A DNA stretch of 64,000 nt from Ornithinimicrobium sediminis (GCF_021272345.1 NZ_JAJSDQ010000004.1:1-64000); one strand, 5' to 3'. Positions 16,647-25,866 are shown, numbered from the stretch's first letter. A program made the numbers and translations. Notes: generated from the letters alone by a model not told the origin.

Positions 16647-18427
16647 CCACCACGGCCACGGGCACCAGGGCAGCGTCGCTCTCCCTGCTCCAGGACCTGC
16701 CGAAGCACCTGTTCCTGACCGGCAAGGGCGGCGTGGGCAAGACCGCGGTCGCCTGCGCCAGTGCGGTGAGCCTGGCTCGCGCGGGTGCGCGGGTCCTGCT
16801 GGTCAGCACCGACCCCGCCTCCAACGTCGGGCACGTCTTCGAGACGACGATCGGCCACACCGTCACCGCCGTGCCGGGCGTGCCGGGGCTGTGGGCGCTG
16901 GAGATCGACCCCGAGGCGGCGGCACACGCCTACCGCGAGCGGATCATCGCTCCCGTGCGCGGGGTCCTGCCCGAGGCGGAGGTCGCCTCGATCACCGAGC
17001 AGCTCTCCGGGGCGTGCACGACCGAGATCGCCTCGTTCAACGAGTTCACCGACCTGCTGGCCGACCCCTCGGTCACGGCCGGCTACGACCATGTCGTCTT
17101 CGACACCGCACCCACGGGGCACACGATCCGCCTGCTCCAGCTGCCCGGGTCGTGGACGGGCTACCTCGAGGTGGGCAAGGGGGACGCCTCCTGCCTCGGA
17201 CCCCTGTCCGGGCTGGAGAAGCAGCGCAGCGCGTATGCCGGGGCTGTCGGTGCGCTGGCCGACCCCGGGCTGACACGGATGGGGCTGGTCTGCCGGGCGC
17301 AGAAGGCCACCATCGCCGAGGCGGAGCGGACCCGGCGCGAGCTGGCGGCCATCGGGATCGCGGACATGCGCCTGGTCGTCAACGCGACGATGCCGGACAC
17401 CGGCTCACGCGACCCGCTGGCCCGTGCGGTGGTGCAGCGGGAGCAGGCGGCGATGTCGGACCTGCCGGCCGGCCTGGCGGCTCTGCCTAGGGACATGATC
17501 CCGCTGCGTCCGGTGTCGCTGGTCGGCGTCGACGCAGTGGCGAGCCTGCTCGACACCGACCCCGTCATGAGCGACAGCGCCATGGTGCCGGCGGCACCGG
17601 CACGGCCCGACGCCCCGCTGCGAGCGCTGGTCGACGAGCTCGCCGAGCGCGACCACGGGCTGGTCATGGTCATGGGCAAGGGCGGCGTAGGCAAGACCAC
17701 CCTGGCCGCGGCCGTCGCGGTCGAGCTGGCCCGGCGGGGCAGGTCGGTGCACCTGACCACGACAGATCCCGCCGCCCACCTGGAGCAGACCCTGGCGGCC
17801 GAGGTCGACGGCCTGGACGTGTCGCGCATCGACCCCGCCCAGGCCACCGCTGCATACCGGGAGCGGGTCATGCGCACCAAGGGCGCGGCCCTGGACGCCG
17901 AGGGCCGCGCCCACCTGGCGGAGGACCTGCGCAGCCCCTGCACCGAGGAGGTCGCGGTCTTCCAGATGTTCTCCCAGGCGGTGAACGAGGCTGCCCGCCG
18001 GTTCGTGGTCATGGACACCGCCCCCACCGGGCACACCCTGCTGCTGATGGACGCCGCCGGGTCCTACCACCGGGAGATCGTCCGACAGATGGATGCGGGC
18101 ACCCGCTACACCACACCCCTGATGCGGCTGCAGGACCCTGGCCACACGCACGTGGTGCTCACCACCCTGCCCGAGACCACCCCGGTCCTGGAGGCCCTGG
18201 AGCTCCAGGCCGACCTGCGCCGGGCAGGCATCGAGCCCTGGGCCTGGGTCGTCAACCAGTCCCTGGCAGCAGCCCACGCCGAGGACCCGGTCCTGCTCGC
18301 CCGCGCGGCCACCGAGACCCTGGCCCTCGACCGTGTCGCCGCAGACGGGAGCGGTCGTCACGCGGTCGTCCCGCTGCTGCGTCAGGAGCCTGTCGGAGCG
18401 GGGCCGCTCACCGAGCTGCTGGGCTGA
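16643..18427 (+). CDS. arsA: ArsA arsenite-transporting ATPase (two-domain)
   Basis: A 594-residue ATPase with two homologous halves, each with a P-loop (GKGGVGKTAVA near residue 30 and GKGGVGKTTLA near residue 350) and a signal-transduction motif DTAPTGHT. The three cysteines that bind metalloid in classic ArsA are present: SGACTTEI, GDASCLGPL and RSPCTEEV. It energises arsenite efflux by an ArsB or Acr3 permease, yet no such gene is found in this window, so the permease must be encoded elsewhere or the ATPase has another membrane partner. It is in an operon with arsD. Confidence 0.95.
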   Translation: MTTTATGTRAASLSLLQDLPKHLFLTGKGGVGKTAVACASAVSLARAGARVLLVSTDPASNVGHVFETTIGHTVTAVPGVPGLWALEIDPEAAAHAYRERIIAPVRGVLPEAEVASITEQLSGACTTEIASFNEFTDLLADPSVTAGYDHVVFDTAPTGHTIRLLQLPGSWTGYLEVGKGDASCLGPLSGLEKQRSAYAGAVGALADPGLTRMGLVCRAQKATIAEAERTRRELAAIGIADMRLVVNATMPDTGSRDPLARAVVQREQAAMSDLPAGLAALPRDMIPLRPVSLVGVDAVASLLDTDPVMSDSAMVPAAPARPDAPLRALVDELAERDHGLVMVMGKGGVGKTTLAAAVAVELARRGRSVHLTTTDPAAHLEQTLAAEVDGLDVSRIDPAQATAAYRERVMRTKGAALDAEGRAHLAEDLRSPCTEEVAVFQMFSQAVNEAARRFVVMDTAPTGHTLLLMDAAGSYHREIVRQMDAGTRYTTPLMRLQDPGHTHVVLTTLPETTPVLEALELQADLRRAGIEPWAWVVNQSLAAAHAEDPVLLARAATETLALDRVAADGSGRHAVVPLLRQEPVGAGPLTELLG

Positions 18428-18570
18428 GGCACCATCGGACCCGCCGTCCGCAGCGGCGCCCAGCTCAGCACTCGACCCTGAGCACGCAGCGCTGGTCAGG
18501 TGCCCACTCACGCTGGTGTGGAGCACGCTTCCCCAGGGTCGCGACCCGTGCACGAGGCAGGACGACTGCA

Positions 18571-18576
18571 TAGGCT
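18571..18576 (+). promoter_or_regulatory. Leaderless -10 element TAGGCT of the ion channel gene
   Basis: TAGGCT, then TTCGTC (6 nt), then the GTG start at 18583. It has the same geometry as at the MFS, DUF1877, acetyltransferase, LLM and AlkZ-like genes in this window. Confidence 0.6.
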
Positions 18577-18582
18577 TTCGTC

Positions 18583-19287
18583 GTGTTCACGTATGCCGGG
18601 GCGGCCGGACGCAACCGCGCGCAACGGTGGTGGGCTGCACTGAGGGAGCACCCCTCCGCTGTGCTGCTGGGCGCCCAGCTGCTCGCGTTGCTGGTTTTTC
18701 CCTACACCAGCAGCAGTGGCGTAGGGCGGACGGTCGTCTCGGTCTTCGGAGTGGTGGTGCTGGCCCTCGCCGTCGCGGCAGTCGACCGGACGCCCTCCAC
18801 CCGGATCGTGGCGATGGGCCTCGGAGCACCGGTGTTCGTCCTCGCCGTCGCCCAGGCGATCTGGCCGGACCGCTACTGGGTGAGCCTGCTGCACTACGCC
18901 TCGCATGCCGTCTTCTACTTCTACACGGCGATCTCGCTGCTGCGCTACATGTTCGCCGACCGCTGGGTCTCCCGTGACGAGCTGTTCGCCACCGGCGCGA
19001 CCTTCACCGTCCTGGTCTGGGCCTACGCCCACACCTACGGACTGGTCCAGACCATCTGGCCGGGGTCCTTCACGGTGGAGGGGGGTCACGAGCAGCTGGT
19101 GTGGTACGAGCTGCTGTTCCTCTCCACGACCACGCTCACCGGCACGGGGCTGTCGGACATCGGGCCGGCGGCCGGTGCCAACCCGGCAAGGTCGGTCATC
19201 ATGATCCAGATGCTCAACCAGGTCTTCTACATCGCCCTGGTCATCGCACGGCTCCTCGGCCTCACCCTCGTCAAGTTCCGACGGTGA
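18583..19287 (+). CDS. Two-helix-pore ion channel protein with atypical filter
   Basis: A 234-residue membrane protein with about six hydrophobic segments. The last two flank a pore-like loop, LSTTTLTGTGLSDIGP, in the place where potassium channels have T-V-G-Y-G-D, so the filter reads T-G-T-G-L-S-D. It lies 78 bp upstream of a TrkH-type gene on the same strand, which supports a role in potassium or other cation flux. No regulatory RCK domain is attached. The start follows a leaderless -10 box. Selectivity cannot be claimed from sequence. Confidence 0.7.
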   Translation: MFTYAGAAGRNRAQRWWAALREHPSAVLLGAQLLALLVFPYTSSSGVGRTVVSVFGVVVLALAVAAVDRTPSTRIVAMGLGAPVFVLAVAQAIWPDRYWVSLLHYASHAVFYFYTAISLLRYMFADRWVSRDELFATGATFTVLVWAYAHTYGLVQTIWPGSFTVEGGHEQLVWYELLFLSTTTLTGTGLSDIGPAAGANPARSVIMIQMLNQVFYIALVIARLLGLTLVKFRR

Positions 19288-19365
19288 CGCACCCAGTGTG
19301 ACCAGCGGATTCTTGACGTCTTCTTAACGCCTTCCGGCACCTTTCCGGCCGGCGGCGCTGCCAGC

Positions 19366-20760
19366 ATGGATGACGTGCGACGCGACCTGGGCATGACCGA
19401 GCTGCGGTGGGGCTCCCCAGCCTCTCGTCGTCGGCGGCGGCTTCGCCACCCCTCCCAGCTCGTCGTCGGAAGCTTCGCCCTTGCCGTCGCCGTCGGCACG
19501 CTCCTGCTGTGGCTCCCCGTGGCGCGAGCCGAGGCGGGCTCCGCGCCGTTCCTGACGGCACTGTTCACGGCCACCAGCGCAGTCTGCGTCACGGGGCTCG
19601 TCGTCGTGGACACGCCCAGCTACTGGTCGGGCTTCGGCGAGGCAGTCATCCTGGCGCTGATCCAGCTGGGTGGCTTCGGCCTGATGACCTTCGCCTCACT
19701 CCTCGGACTGCTCGTCTCACGCCGCCTGGGCCTGAGCTCGAGGCTGAACCCGGAGATCCACATGAAGACCGTCGGCTCCGGCGACGTGCGGTCGGTGCTG
19801 GTCGGAGTCGCACGCATCAGCGTCGCCGTCGAGTCCGCCGTCGCGCTCGTGCTGGCCGTCCGTCTCATGTCCGGCTACGACGAGTCTCCTGGACGGGCCC
19901 TGTACCTCGGCCTGTTCCACGCCGTGTCAGCGTTCAACAACGCAGGCTTCGCGCTCTACAGCGACAGCCTGGTCGGCTTCGCCACCGACGCCTGGGTGGT
20001 CCTGCCCGTCATCGCTGCTGTGGTGGTCGGGGGTCTTGGCTTCCCCGTGCTCTACGAGCTGGCACGGGAGTACCGCGGGGCACGCAGGCTGAGCCTGCAC
20101 ACCAAGCTGGTCCTGTCCTCGACCGCCTTCCTGCTCGCAGCGGGCACGCTCTTCGTGACGGCGAACGAGTGGGGCAACGACGCGACCCTGGGGTCGCTGG
20201 ACCTGCGCGGCAAGCTCATGAACGGCTTAGCGCAGGCCGTCATGCCGCGGACCGCGGGGTTCAACACCATCGACATCGGAGCCATGCGGGAGAGCTCGTG
20301 GCTCGGTCTCGACGTGTTGATGTTCATCGGAGGTGGCCCCGCCGGAACAGCCGGCGGCATCAAGGTGACGACCTTCGCGGTGCTCGTCTTCGTGGTGTGG
20401 TCCGAGGCGCGTGGCAACCCTCACGTGCATGTCTTCGACAGGACCATCGGCCACCGGGCGCAGGCCCAGGCGCTGACCGTGGTGCTGCTCGGCATCACCT
20501 GTGTCGTCGCCGGCACCTGGTCCATCCTGGAGCTCACGGACTTCTCCACCGACCAGGTGCTCTTCGAGGTGGTCTCGGCGTTCGGGACCGTCGGGCTGTC
20601 GACCGGCATCACGGGGGACCTGCCTGACGCTGCCCAGCTTGTCGTCGTCGCGCTCATGTTCGTGGGCCGGGTCGGGCCGGTCACCCTCGTCGCGGGGCTG
20701 GCGCTGCGGGAGAGCAGAGGGTCCATGGGATACCCGGAAGGCAGGCCGATCATTGGCTAG
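19366..20760 (+). CDS. trkH: TrkH/KtrB-type potassium transporter subunit
   Basis: The membrane-embedded K+ (or Na+/K+) translocating subunit, 464 aa. The four pore loops of the family are seen in order: SAVCVTGL, SAFNNAGFAL, MPRTAGFNTID and SAFGTVGLSTG, each with the single selectivity glycine. It works with the RCK-domain protein encoded next. The gene overlaps the following trkA-like frame by 8 bp. The upstream leader has TTGACG at 19313 as a possible -35 element. Confidence 0.93.
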   Translation: MDDVRRDLGMTELRWGSPASRRRRRLRHPSQLVVGSFALAVAVGTLLLWLPVARAEAGSAPFLTALFTATSAVCVTGLVVVDTPSYWSGFGEAVILALIQLGGFGLMTFASLLGLLVSRRLGLSSRLNPEIHMKTVGSGDVRSVLVGVARISVAVESAVALVLAVRLMSGYDESPGRALYLGLFHAVSAFNNAGFALYSDSLVGFATDAWVVLPVIAAVVVGGLGFPVLYELAREYRGARRLSLHTKLVLSSTAFLLAAGTLFVTANEWGNDATLGSLDLRGKLMNGLAQAVMPRTAGFNTIDIGAMRESSWLGLDVLMFIGGGPAGTAGGIKVTTFAVLVFVVWSEARGNPHVHVFDRTIGHRAQAQALTVVLLGITCVVAGTWSILELTDFSTDQVLFEVVSAFGTVGLSTGITGDLPDAAQLVVVALMFVGRVGPVTLVAGLALRESRGSMGYPEGRPIIG

Positions 20761-21451
20761 GCACCCTGGTGTCGCGCGCTCGGTCGTCGTGATCGGGCTG
20801 GGCAGGTTCGGCGCGGCTCTCGCCCTGGAGCTCGAGCGCAGCGGGACGGAGGTGCTGGGCATCGACATCGACGCCGCCGCGGTGTCCGCTCTGTCGGGGG
20901 ACCTGACGCAGGTGGTCGAGGCCGATGCCGCGCTGGAGGAGACGGCGACCGAGGTCAGGCTGACCGACTTCGACCGCGTCGTCGTCGCCATCGGTGGTCA
21001 CATCGTGGCCAGCTGCCTGGCATCGGCGATCGCGCTCGGACACGGGCTGGACGTCTGGGCCAAGGCCATCAGCGAGCCGCACGCGCGCATCCTCACCAAG
21101 CTGGGCGTGAAGCACGTGGTCTTCCCCGAGAGGGACATGGGGCACCGTGTCGCGCATCGCGTGCGTGGGGGGATGCTCGACTACGTGCAGTTCTCCGACG
21201 ACTACGCCATCGTCATGGTCCCGGTCCCTGCCGGCCTGGTCGACGTCCCGCTCGGGGAGTCGAGCACACCCGCACGTCACGAGGTGGCGGTCGTGGCTGT
21301 CACCGACGTCTCGGGTCGCTTCGTGCAGGCCACCCCCCGGACCGTGCCGGGCGAAGGCGCACGCATGATCGTCTCCGGCGGCGTGCGTCAGGTGGAGCGA
21401 TTCACCGCCCTCGCCTCGCGAGGGACGACACGTCGCCGGAGTGAGCGATGA
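20753..21451 (+). CDS. trkA: TrkA/KtrA-type regulatory subunit (RCK domain)
   Basis: A 232-residue cytosolic protein with an N-terminal NAD-binding Rossmann fold (VIGLGRFGAALALELE, then the acidic end of strand 2 at GIDID) and a C-terminal TrkA-C-like region. It would form the gating ring below TrkH. The proposed TTG start at 20753 lies inside the trkH stop region. No ATG exists at the natural N-terminus, so the start is uncertain by a few codons. It overlaps the next gene by ATGA. Confidence 0.9.
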   Translation: MARHPGVARSVVVIGLGRFGAALALELERSGTEVLGIDIDAAAVSALSGDLTQVVEADAALEETATEVRLTDFDRVVVAIGGHIVASCLASAIALGHGLDVWAKAISEPHARILTKLGVKHVVFPERDMGHRVAHRVRGGMLDYVQFSDDYAIVMVPVPAGLVDVPLGESSTPARHEVAVVAVTDVSGRFVQATPRTVPGEGARMIVSGGVRQVERFTALASRGTTRRRSER

Positions 21452-23580
21452 CGACCCCGTCCACCCGCGGCCACAATGGGCAGGTGAGCACTCCTGCGAC
21501 GGGTCGCGGTCGGCTGAGGGTCTTCCTCGGCGTGGGGCCCGGGTCCGGCAAGACCTACGCCATGGTGCAGGAAGGGCACCGGCTCGCCCCGAGCCTCGAC
21601 GTGGTCATCGTGGACTGTGACGGCGCGGGCCCTTCCACCGCGGCCCACCCCGCTGCCGGGCTGGAACGGCTCGAGGTCGGCCTCGGGCCGGACCCCCGGA
21701 GGCCGGGAGCGGCGACCGTCGTGGCCCGCGCACCGCAGGTGGCCCTGGTCGACGGTCTGGCCCGTCCCGGAAGGCACCAGCTCGTCGAGGACCTGCTCCA
21801 GGCGGGCATCGACGTCGTCACCACGGTCGACATCACCGAGATCGCCTCGGTCGCGGACGCGGTCGCGGCGATCACCGACCTGCCGCCACCGCATACGCTT
21901 CCCGACGCCGCGCTGGAGGACGCGTCCGTCCACCTCGTGGACGCCACGGCCGCGCAGACCGGTCACCGCCCCGCTGACCTCCACGGCCGGCCACTGCCTG
22001 CCGCTCAGGTGGCGTCCGACCAGGCCACGGCTCTGCGTCAGGTGGCCATGCTGTGGTTGGCAGAGCACCTCGACAGCGACCGGCCGCGGTCCGACCAGCG
22101 TCGTGAGGACCCCGCCGCCGACACCCCGTCGGATGGTGCGCCGACACCTGTCGCACCGCACAGGCTGGGATACCTCACCTCCCAGCCCTCCGGGTGGCGC
22201 CTGGTTGCCGGCTGGGTCCTCGCGGTCCTCGGCCCGCCCCTGCTGACGGCTGCGCTCCTGGCCCCACCCGTGCACCTGGACCTGCAGCTCATCGTGCCGC
22301 TCTTCCTGGCCCTCGTCGTGCTGGTGGCGCTCCTGGGAGGAGTGTGGCCTGCCCTGGTCACGGCCGCGCTCAGCTCGGCCGGCCTCAACTGGTTCTTCAC
22401 CCCACCGCGACGCACCTGGATCATTCACGACCCGCAGGACGTGGCGGCCATCGCCGTCTTCCTGCTGATCGCGCTCGCCGTCGCCTCCGTCGTGCATCGC
22501 AACGTGCAACGCACCCGCCAGGCCGTGAGCGCCCAGCAGGAGGCCGCCCACTACGCCGACCTGGCCACCTCGCTGCTCGGCAGCCAGGCCCAGCTCGACC
22601 TCCTCCTCCACCGTGCCCTCGGCACCTTCTCCAGCAGCCGCGCGACCGTCGAGCAGCGCTCCACGACGGGGGCACCCCACGTCCTGGCGACCGCGCACTC
22701 CCTCGAGCTCCGACCCGAGGGCGCCCTGCAGACCACGAGGAAGGCGATCGACGCCGAACACGACCTCGTCCTCGAGGGGCGACCGCTGGGCGCCTCGGAA
22801 CGGCGACTGCTGACGGCCTACGCGGCAACCGCATCGGCCATCCTGACGCGCCTGGCGCTGCAGGCCAGCCACTCCACGGCGCGGAGCCTCGAGCGCGACA
22901 ACACGGCTCGCACCGCGCTGCTCTCGGCCGTGTCCCACGACCTTCGCACTCCCCTGGCCAGCATCAAGGCAGCCTCCAGTGGGCTCCTGGACACGACGGT
23001 CACCTTCTCGGACGAGGACCGCCGCGAGCTCCTGGAGACGATCGACCGGTCCAGCGACGAGCTGGACCTGCTGATCCGCGACCTGCTCGACGTCTCCCGG
23101 CTCCACCAGGGCTCACTCGTCGTCCATCCGACCACGTTCAGGCTCACCGAGGCACTGCCGTCGACACCCTGGCCCCAGCGGGTCACCGTGTCACCGAGCC
23201 TGTCCAGCGTGACCGTCCTCGCCGACCGGGGCCTCCTGGAGAGGGTGGTGGCCAACGTCGTGGACAACGCCCTGGACCACGCCGGCCCCACCTCCACGGT
23301 CACCCTGTCGGCGCAGGCGGTCGACAGCCGTGCACGCCTCCTCATCCAGGACGACGGCCCGGGCATCGCGACCTCGGAACGTCACTCGGTGTTCCTGCCC
23401 TTCCAACGTCGCGGAGACGCCCACAGCGGGCATGTCGGACTGGGGCTGGCCATCTCGCGTGGGCTGGTCGAGGCGATGGACGGTTCGATCACCGCCGGCG
23501 AGAGCCCCGGCGGCGGACTGACCATGGTGGTCGACCTGCCCGCCGGCTCCCTGCGTGCCTCCACACCGGCACCGACATGA
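21448..23580 (+). CDS. kdpD: KdpD-like sensor histidine kinase with shortened N-terminal region
   Basis: A 710-residue membrane kinase. The KdpD N-terminal domain keeps Walker A (GVGPGSGKTYAM), but the usual VDELAHTN segment is VDGLARPG, and the UspA-like domain between it and the membrane part is missing. Four helices (DUF4118 type, residues about 250-355) precede a GAF-like linker. The kinase core follows: H-box SHDLRTPLASIKA, N-box NVVDNALDHA, G-boxes DDGPGIA and GHVGLGLAIS. It is co-transcribed with trkHA and the response regulator, so it likely senses K+ or turgor to control Trk. The altered Walker B and lost Usp domain suggest changed input, for example loss of the c-di-AMP site found in some KdpD Usp domains. 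Confidence 0.88.
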   Translation: MTTPSTRGHNGQVSTPATGRGRLRVFLGVGPGSGKTYAMVQEGHRLAPSLDVVIVDCDGAGPSTAAHPAAGLERLEVGLGPDPRRPGAATVVARAPQVALVDGLARPGRHQLVEDLLQAGIDVVTTVDITEIASVADAVAAITDLPPPHTLPDAALEDASVHLVDATAAQTGHRPADLHGRPLPAAQVASDQATALRQVAMLWLAEHLDSDRPRSDQRREDPAADTPSDGAPTPVAPHRLGYLTSQPSGWRLVAGWVLAVLGPPLLTAALLAPPVHLDLQLIVPLFLALVVLVALLGGVWPALVTAALSSAGLNWFFTPPRRTWIIHDPQDVAAIAVFLLIALAVASVVHRNVQRTRQAVSAQQEAAHYADLATSLLGSQAQLDLLLHRALGTFSSSRATVEQRSTTGAPHVLATAHSLELRPEGALQTTRKAIDAEHDLVLEGRPLGASERRLLTAYAATASAILTRLALQASHSTARSLERDNTARTALLSAVSHDLRTPLASIKAASSGLLDTTVTFSDEDRRELLETIDRSSDELDLLIRDLLDVSRLHQGSLVVHPTTFRLTEALPSTPWPQRVTVSPSLSSVTVLADRGLLERVVANVVDNALDHAGPTSTVTLSAQAVDSRARLLIQDDGPGIATSERHSVFLPFQRRGDAHSGHVGLGLAISRGLVEAMDGSITAGESPGGGLTMVVDLPAGSLRASTPAPT

Positions 23581-24260
23581 CGACCATCCTTCTCGTCGAG
23601 GACGACCCCGGGATCGTCAGCACCCTGCGCGTCCACCTCCGGGCACGCGGCTACACGATCGTCACCGCCGAGGACGGCGCCTCAGGGCTGCGCGAGCTCA
23701 CCAGGGCACAGCCCGACCTCGTCCTCCTCGACCTCGGCCTGCCCGACCTCGACGGCGTCGATGTGCTGAGGCGTCTCCGGGAGCGCAGCGACGCGCCGGT
23801 CGTCGTCCTCACCGCCCGCCAGGCCTCGCAGGACAAGGTGGAGGCTCTCGACCTGGGAGCCGACGACTACGTCACCAAACCCTTCGGGATGGACGAGCTC
23901 CTGGCTCGCATCCGGGCTGCCCTTCGACGACCCGGCGTCCCGGACCTCGACCAGGACGAGCCGCTCGTCACCCCACACTTCAGGCTCGACTTCCGGGCGC
24001 ACACCGCAACACGCCCCGACGGCACTCCGCTGCGTCTCACCCCGATCGAGTGGCGTCTCGTCGCCGAGCTCGCACGACACCGGGGAGACGTCGTCTCGCA
24101 CCCCCGCCTGCTGCGCGCGGCCTGGGGCCCTGCCTACGGACGGGAGTCCAACTACCTGCGGGTCTACGTCAACCAGCTCCGGAGAAAGCTCGAGCCCACA
24201 CCGAGCGACCCGGTCTACCTGCTCACCGAACCGGGCATCGGCTACCGGCTCATGCCCTGA
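23577..24260 (+). CDS. kdpE: KdpE-like OmpR-family response regulator
   Basis: A 227-residue DNA-binding regulator. The receiver domain has the acidic pair EDDPG, the phospho-acceptor Asp in LVLLDLGLPDLDG, and the Thr and Lys in VLTARQ and YVTKPFG. The OmpR winged helix follows (LTPIEWRLVAELARHRGDV, ESNYLRVYVNQLRRKLE). It overlaps kdpD by ATGA and is the last gene of the operon. With no kdpFABC nearby, the target is probably this operon itself. Confidence 0.93.
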   Translation: MTTILLVEDDPGIVSTLRVHLRARGYTIVTAEDGASGLRELTRAQPDLVLLDLGLPDLDGVDVLRRLRERSDAPVVVLTARQASQDKVEALDLGADDYVTKPFGMDELLARIRAALRRPGVPDLDQDEPLVTPHFRLDFRAHTATRPDGTPLRLTPIEWRLVAELARHRGDVVSHPRLLRAAWGPAYGRESNYLRVYVNQLRRKLEPTPSDPVYLLTEPGIGYRLMP

Positions 24261-24344
24261 GCGACGCTGCGACGTGAGTGGGGCAGCCCCGCGCATGGCT
24301 CCCTGTGGCTGCTCGACGGTGCCGGCGTCAGGACACCCGGCCTC

Positions 24345-25088
24345 TCAGGCTCCTGTGCCGGGTCGCATCGTCAGCTCCGGGTGGCTGTGGGTGTCGGAGA
24401 CGACCTCGAGGGCGACCGTGCCCATCCGCAGCCCCTTCCTCCGGCTGTAGTCGCGCATGGCGTTGTAGGCCGTGTCGACGTCCGTGCCGTGCAGCTGGGC
24501 CAGGGCGCCTTTGGCTTGCTCGATCACGATCCGGCTGTTGAGCGCCCCCTGCAGCTGCTCGGTGAGCATCTCGCCTCTGCGCAGGGCCTGCTGCTGCAGG
24601 ATCCCGATGGTGGCGACGTGGGCCAGGCTCTGGACGATGCGCACGTCCTCGTCGGACAGATGCTCGGCGGCGGTGCCGAACAGGTTGAGGGCGCCGATGA
24701 CGGTGCCGTTGTGGCGCAGCGGCAGCGCACACACGGAGCGGAAGCCCGCCACCATCGCGCGCGGCGTGAACGCCGGCCAACGTTGGTGCTCCTGGCTCAG
24801 GTCGGCCACGATCACCGCCTCACCCGTGCCGAAGCAGTCGCGGCAGGGACCCTGGTCGTTCTGGATCGCGAACAGCTCCAGGAGCCGGGCCGACTCCTCC
24901 GAGGCCGCCATGAACTGCAGGTGGCCGCGGTGGTCGGCCAACAGCAGCCCGACTGCAGCGGTGCCGCTCAGCCGGGCCACGTGCCCGGTGACCGAGCCCA
25001 GGAAGTCGATCAGGTCGAAGTCGTCGACCAAGGTGTCGGCGACCTCGACGAAGGCCTCGGCCAGCGGTCCGGGGGAGATTGTGCCCAT
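24345..25088 (-). CDS. GAF-ANTAR domain protein
   Basis: A 247-residue soluble regulator: GAF domain (about residues 25-165, with GPCRDCFGTGEAV and VCALPLRHNGTVIGALNLF) and an ANTAR RNA-binding domain (about residues 180-235, RIVIEQAKGALAQLHG and AYNAMRDYSRRKGLRM). ANTAR proteins act as antiterminators by binding paired hairpins in nascent RNA. Cysteines in GPCRDCF could be part of a redox or metal response. It is encoded right after a second GAF-ANTAR protein (10 bp gap), and AGGAG precedes its ATG. A pair of adjacent ANTAR proteins could act as a heterodimer, but that is inference. Confidence 0.92.
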   Translation of the reverse strand: MGTISPGPLAEAFVEVADTLVDDFDLIDFLGSVTGHVARLSGTAAVGLLLADHRGHLQFMAASEESARLLELFAIQNDQGPCRDCFGTGEAVIVADLSQEHQRWPAFTPRAMVAGFRSVCALPLRHNGTVIGALNLFGTAAEHLSDEDVRIVQSLAHVATIGILQQQALRRGEMLTEQLQGALNSRIVIEQAKGALAQLHGTDVDTAYNAMRDYSRRKGLRMGTVALEVVSDTHSHPELTMRPGTGA

Positions 25089-25098
25089 CTGCTACTCC

Positions 25099-25866
25099 TC
25101 AACTCACCGGTGACGTGCCGTCGCCGTTGTCGTCTCGGGCCAAAAAGAGGGTACCGCCGGTGATAGCTCGCGCGACGTCACCGAGTCTCTGGTCCTGAGC
25201 GTACGCATGGGCACGGATCCGAACCATGGCCTCGCCCAGCGAGATGCCCAGCTGCACCATCACCATCCCCTGGGCCTGGTAGAGCTCGGCCGGGGTCATC
25301 GACCCGTCCAGGTCCTCCCACGGTCTGCGCTCGGTGGCATCCTGCTGGTCGTCCAGCAGGATCGACAAGGCCAGGTCGGCAAACGTCAGGGCCTCCAGCA
25401 CCTCACCGGTCGACAGCGACCCGGGCCGGGTCCGGTGGACGTCCAGCACCCCGGCACAGGCACCCCCCACCTGGAGAGGGAAGGCGAAGACAGCCCCGAC
25501 GTCCAGCGCCCGTGCGGCCGGCGCGTAGGCGGGCCACCGGACGAAGCCTCGGACTCCCAGATCAGTCTCGAACACCGGTCTGCGTGCCGTGACCGCATCC
25601 ACGCACGGACCCTCCCCCAGCACCAGCTGCAGCTCTTCCAGCTCTTCAGCGTCCCGGCCGGAGGTGGCCACCACCAGGGGCGGCGCGTTGTCGACCAGCA
25701 CCGTCAGACCCGCACCGACGGCGCCGACCTCGCGCACCAGCACCGTGCACAGTCGGCCGAGGGCGCCCGCCCGCCCGCCGAGGTCACCCTGGGCGGGTGC
25801 CTCACCCTCGACCAGGGCGCTGATCCGCGTGAAGCGAGCCGGGCCGTCATCCATAACAGCGATCAT
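25099..25866 (-). CDS. Second GAF-ANTAR domain protein
   Basis: About 255 residues. The GAF domain spans about 25-170 (ELQLVLGEGPCVDAVTARRPVFETDL, broken here at GEGPCVDA as the key motif), and a C-terminal ANTAR helix bundle includes AELYQAQGMVMVQLGISLGEAM. The frame is open to 26040, but residues before MIAVMDDGP are unlike protein, so the start is at 25866 or 25854, without a clear ribosome binding site. It forms a likely two-gene transcript with the next GAF-ANTAR gene. Ligand and RNA targets are unknown. Confidence 0.85.
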   Translation of the reverse strand: MIAVMDDGPARFTRISALVEGEAPAQGDLGGRAGALGRLCTVLVREVGAVGAGLTVLVDNAPPLVVATSGRDAEELEELQLVLGEGPCVDAVTARRPVFETDLGVRGFVRWPAYAPAARALDVGAVFAFPLQVGGACAGVLDVHRTRPGSLSTGEVLEALTFADLALSILLDDQQDATERRPWEDLDGSMTPAELYQAQGMVMVQLGISLGEAMVRIRAHAYAQDQRLGDVARAITGGTLFLARDDNGDGTSPVS

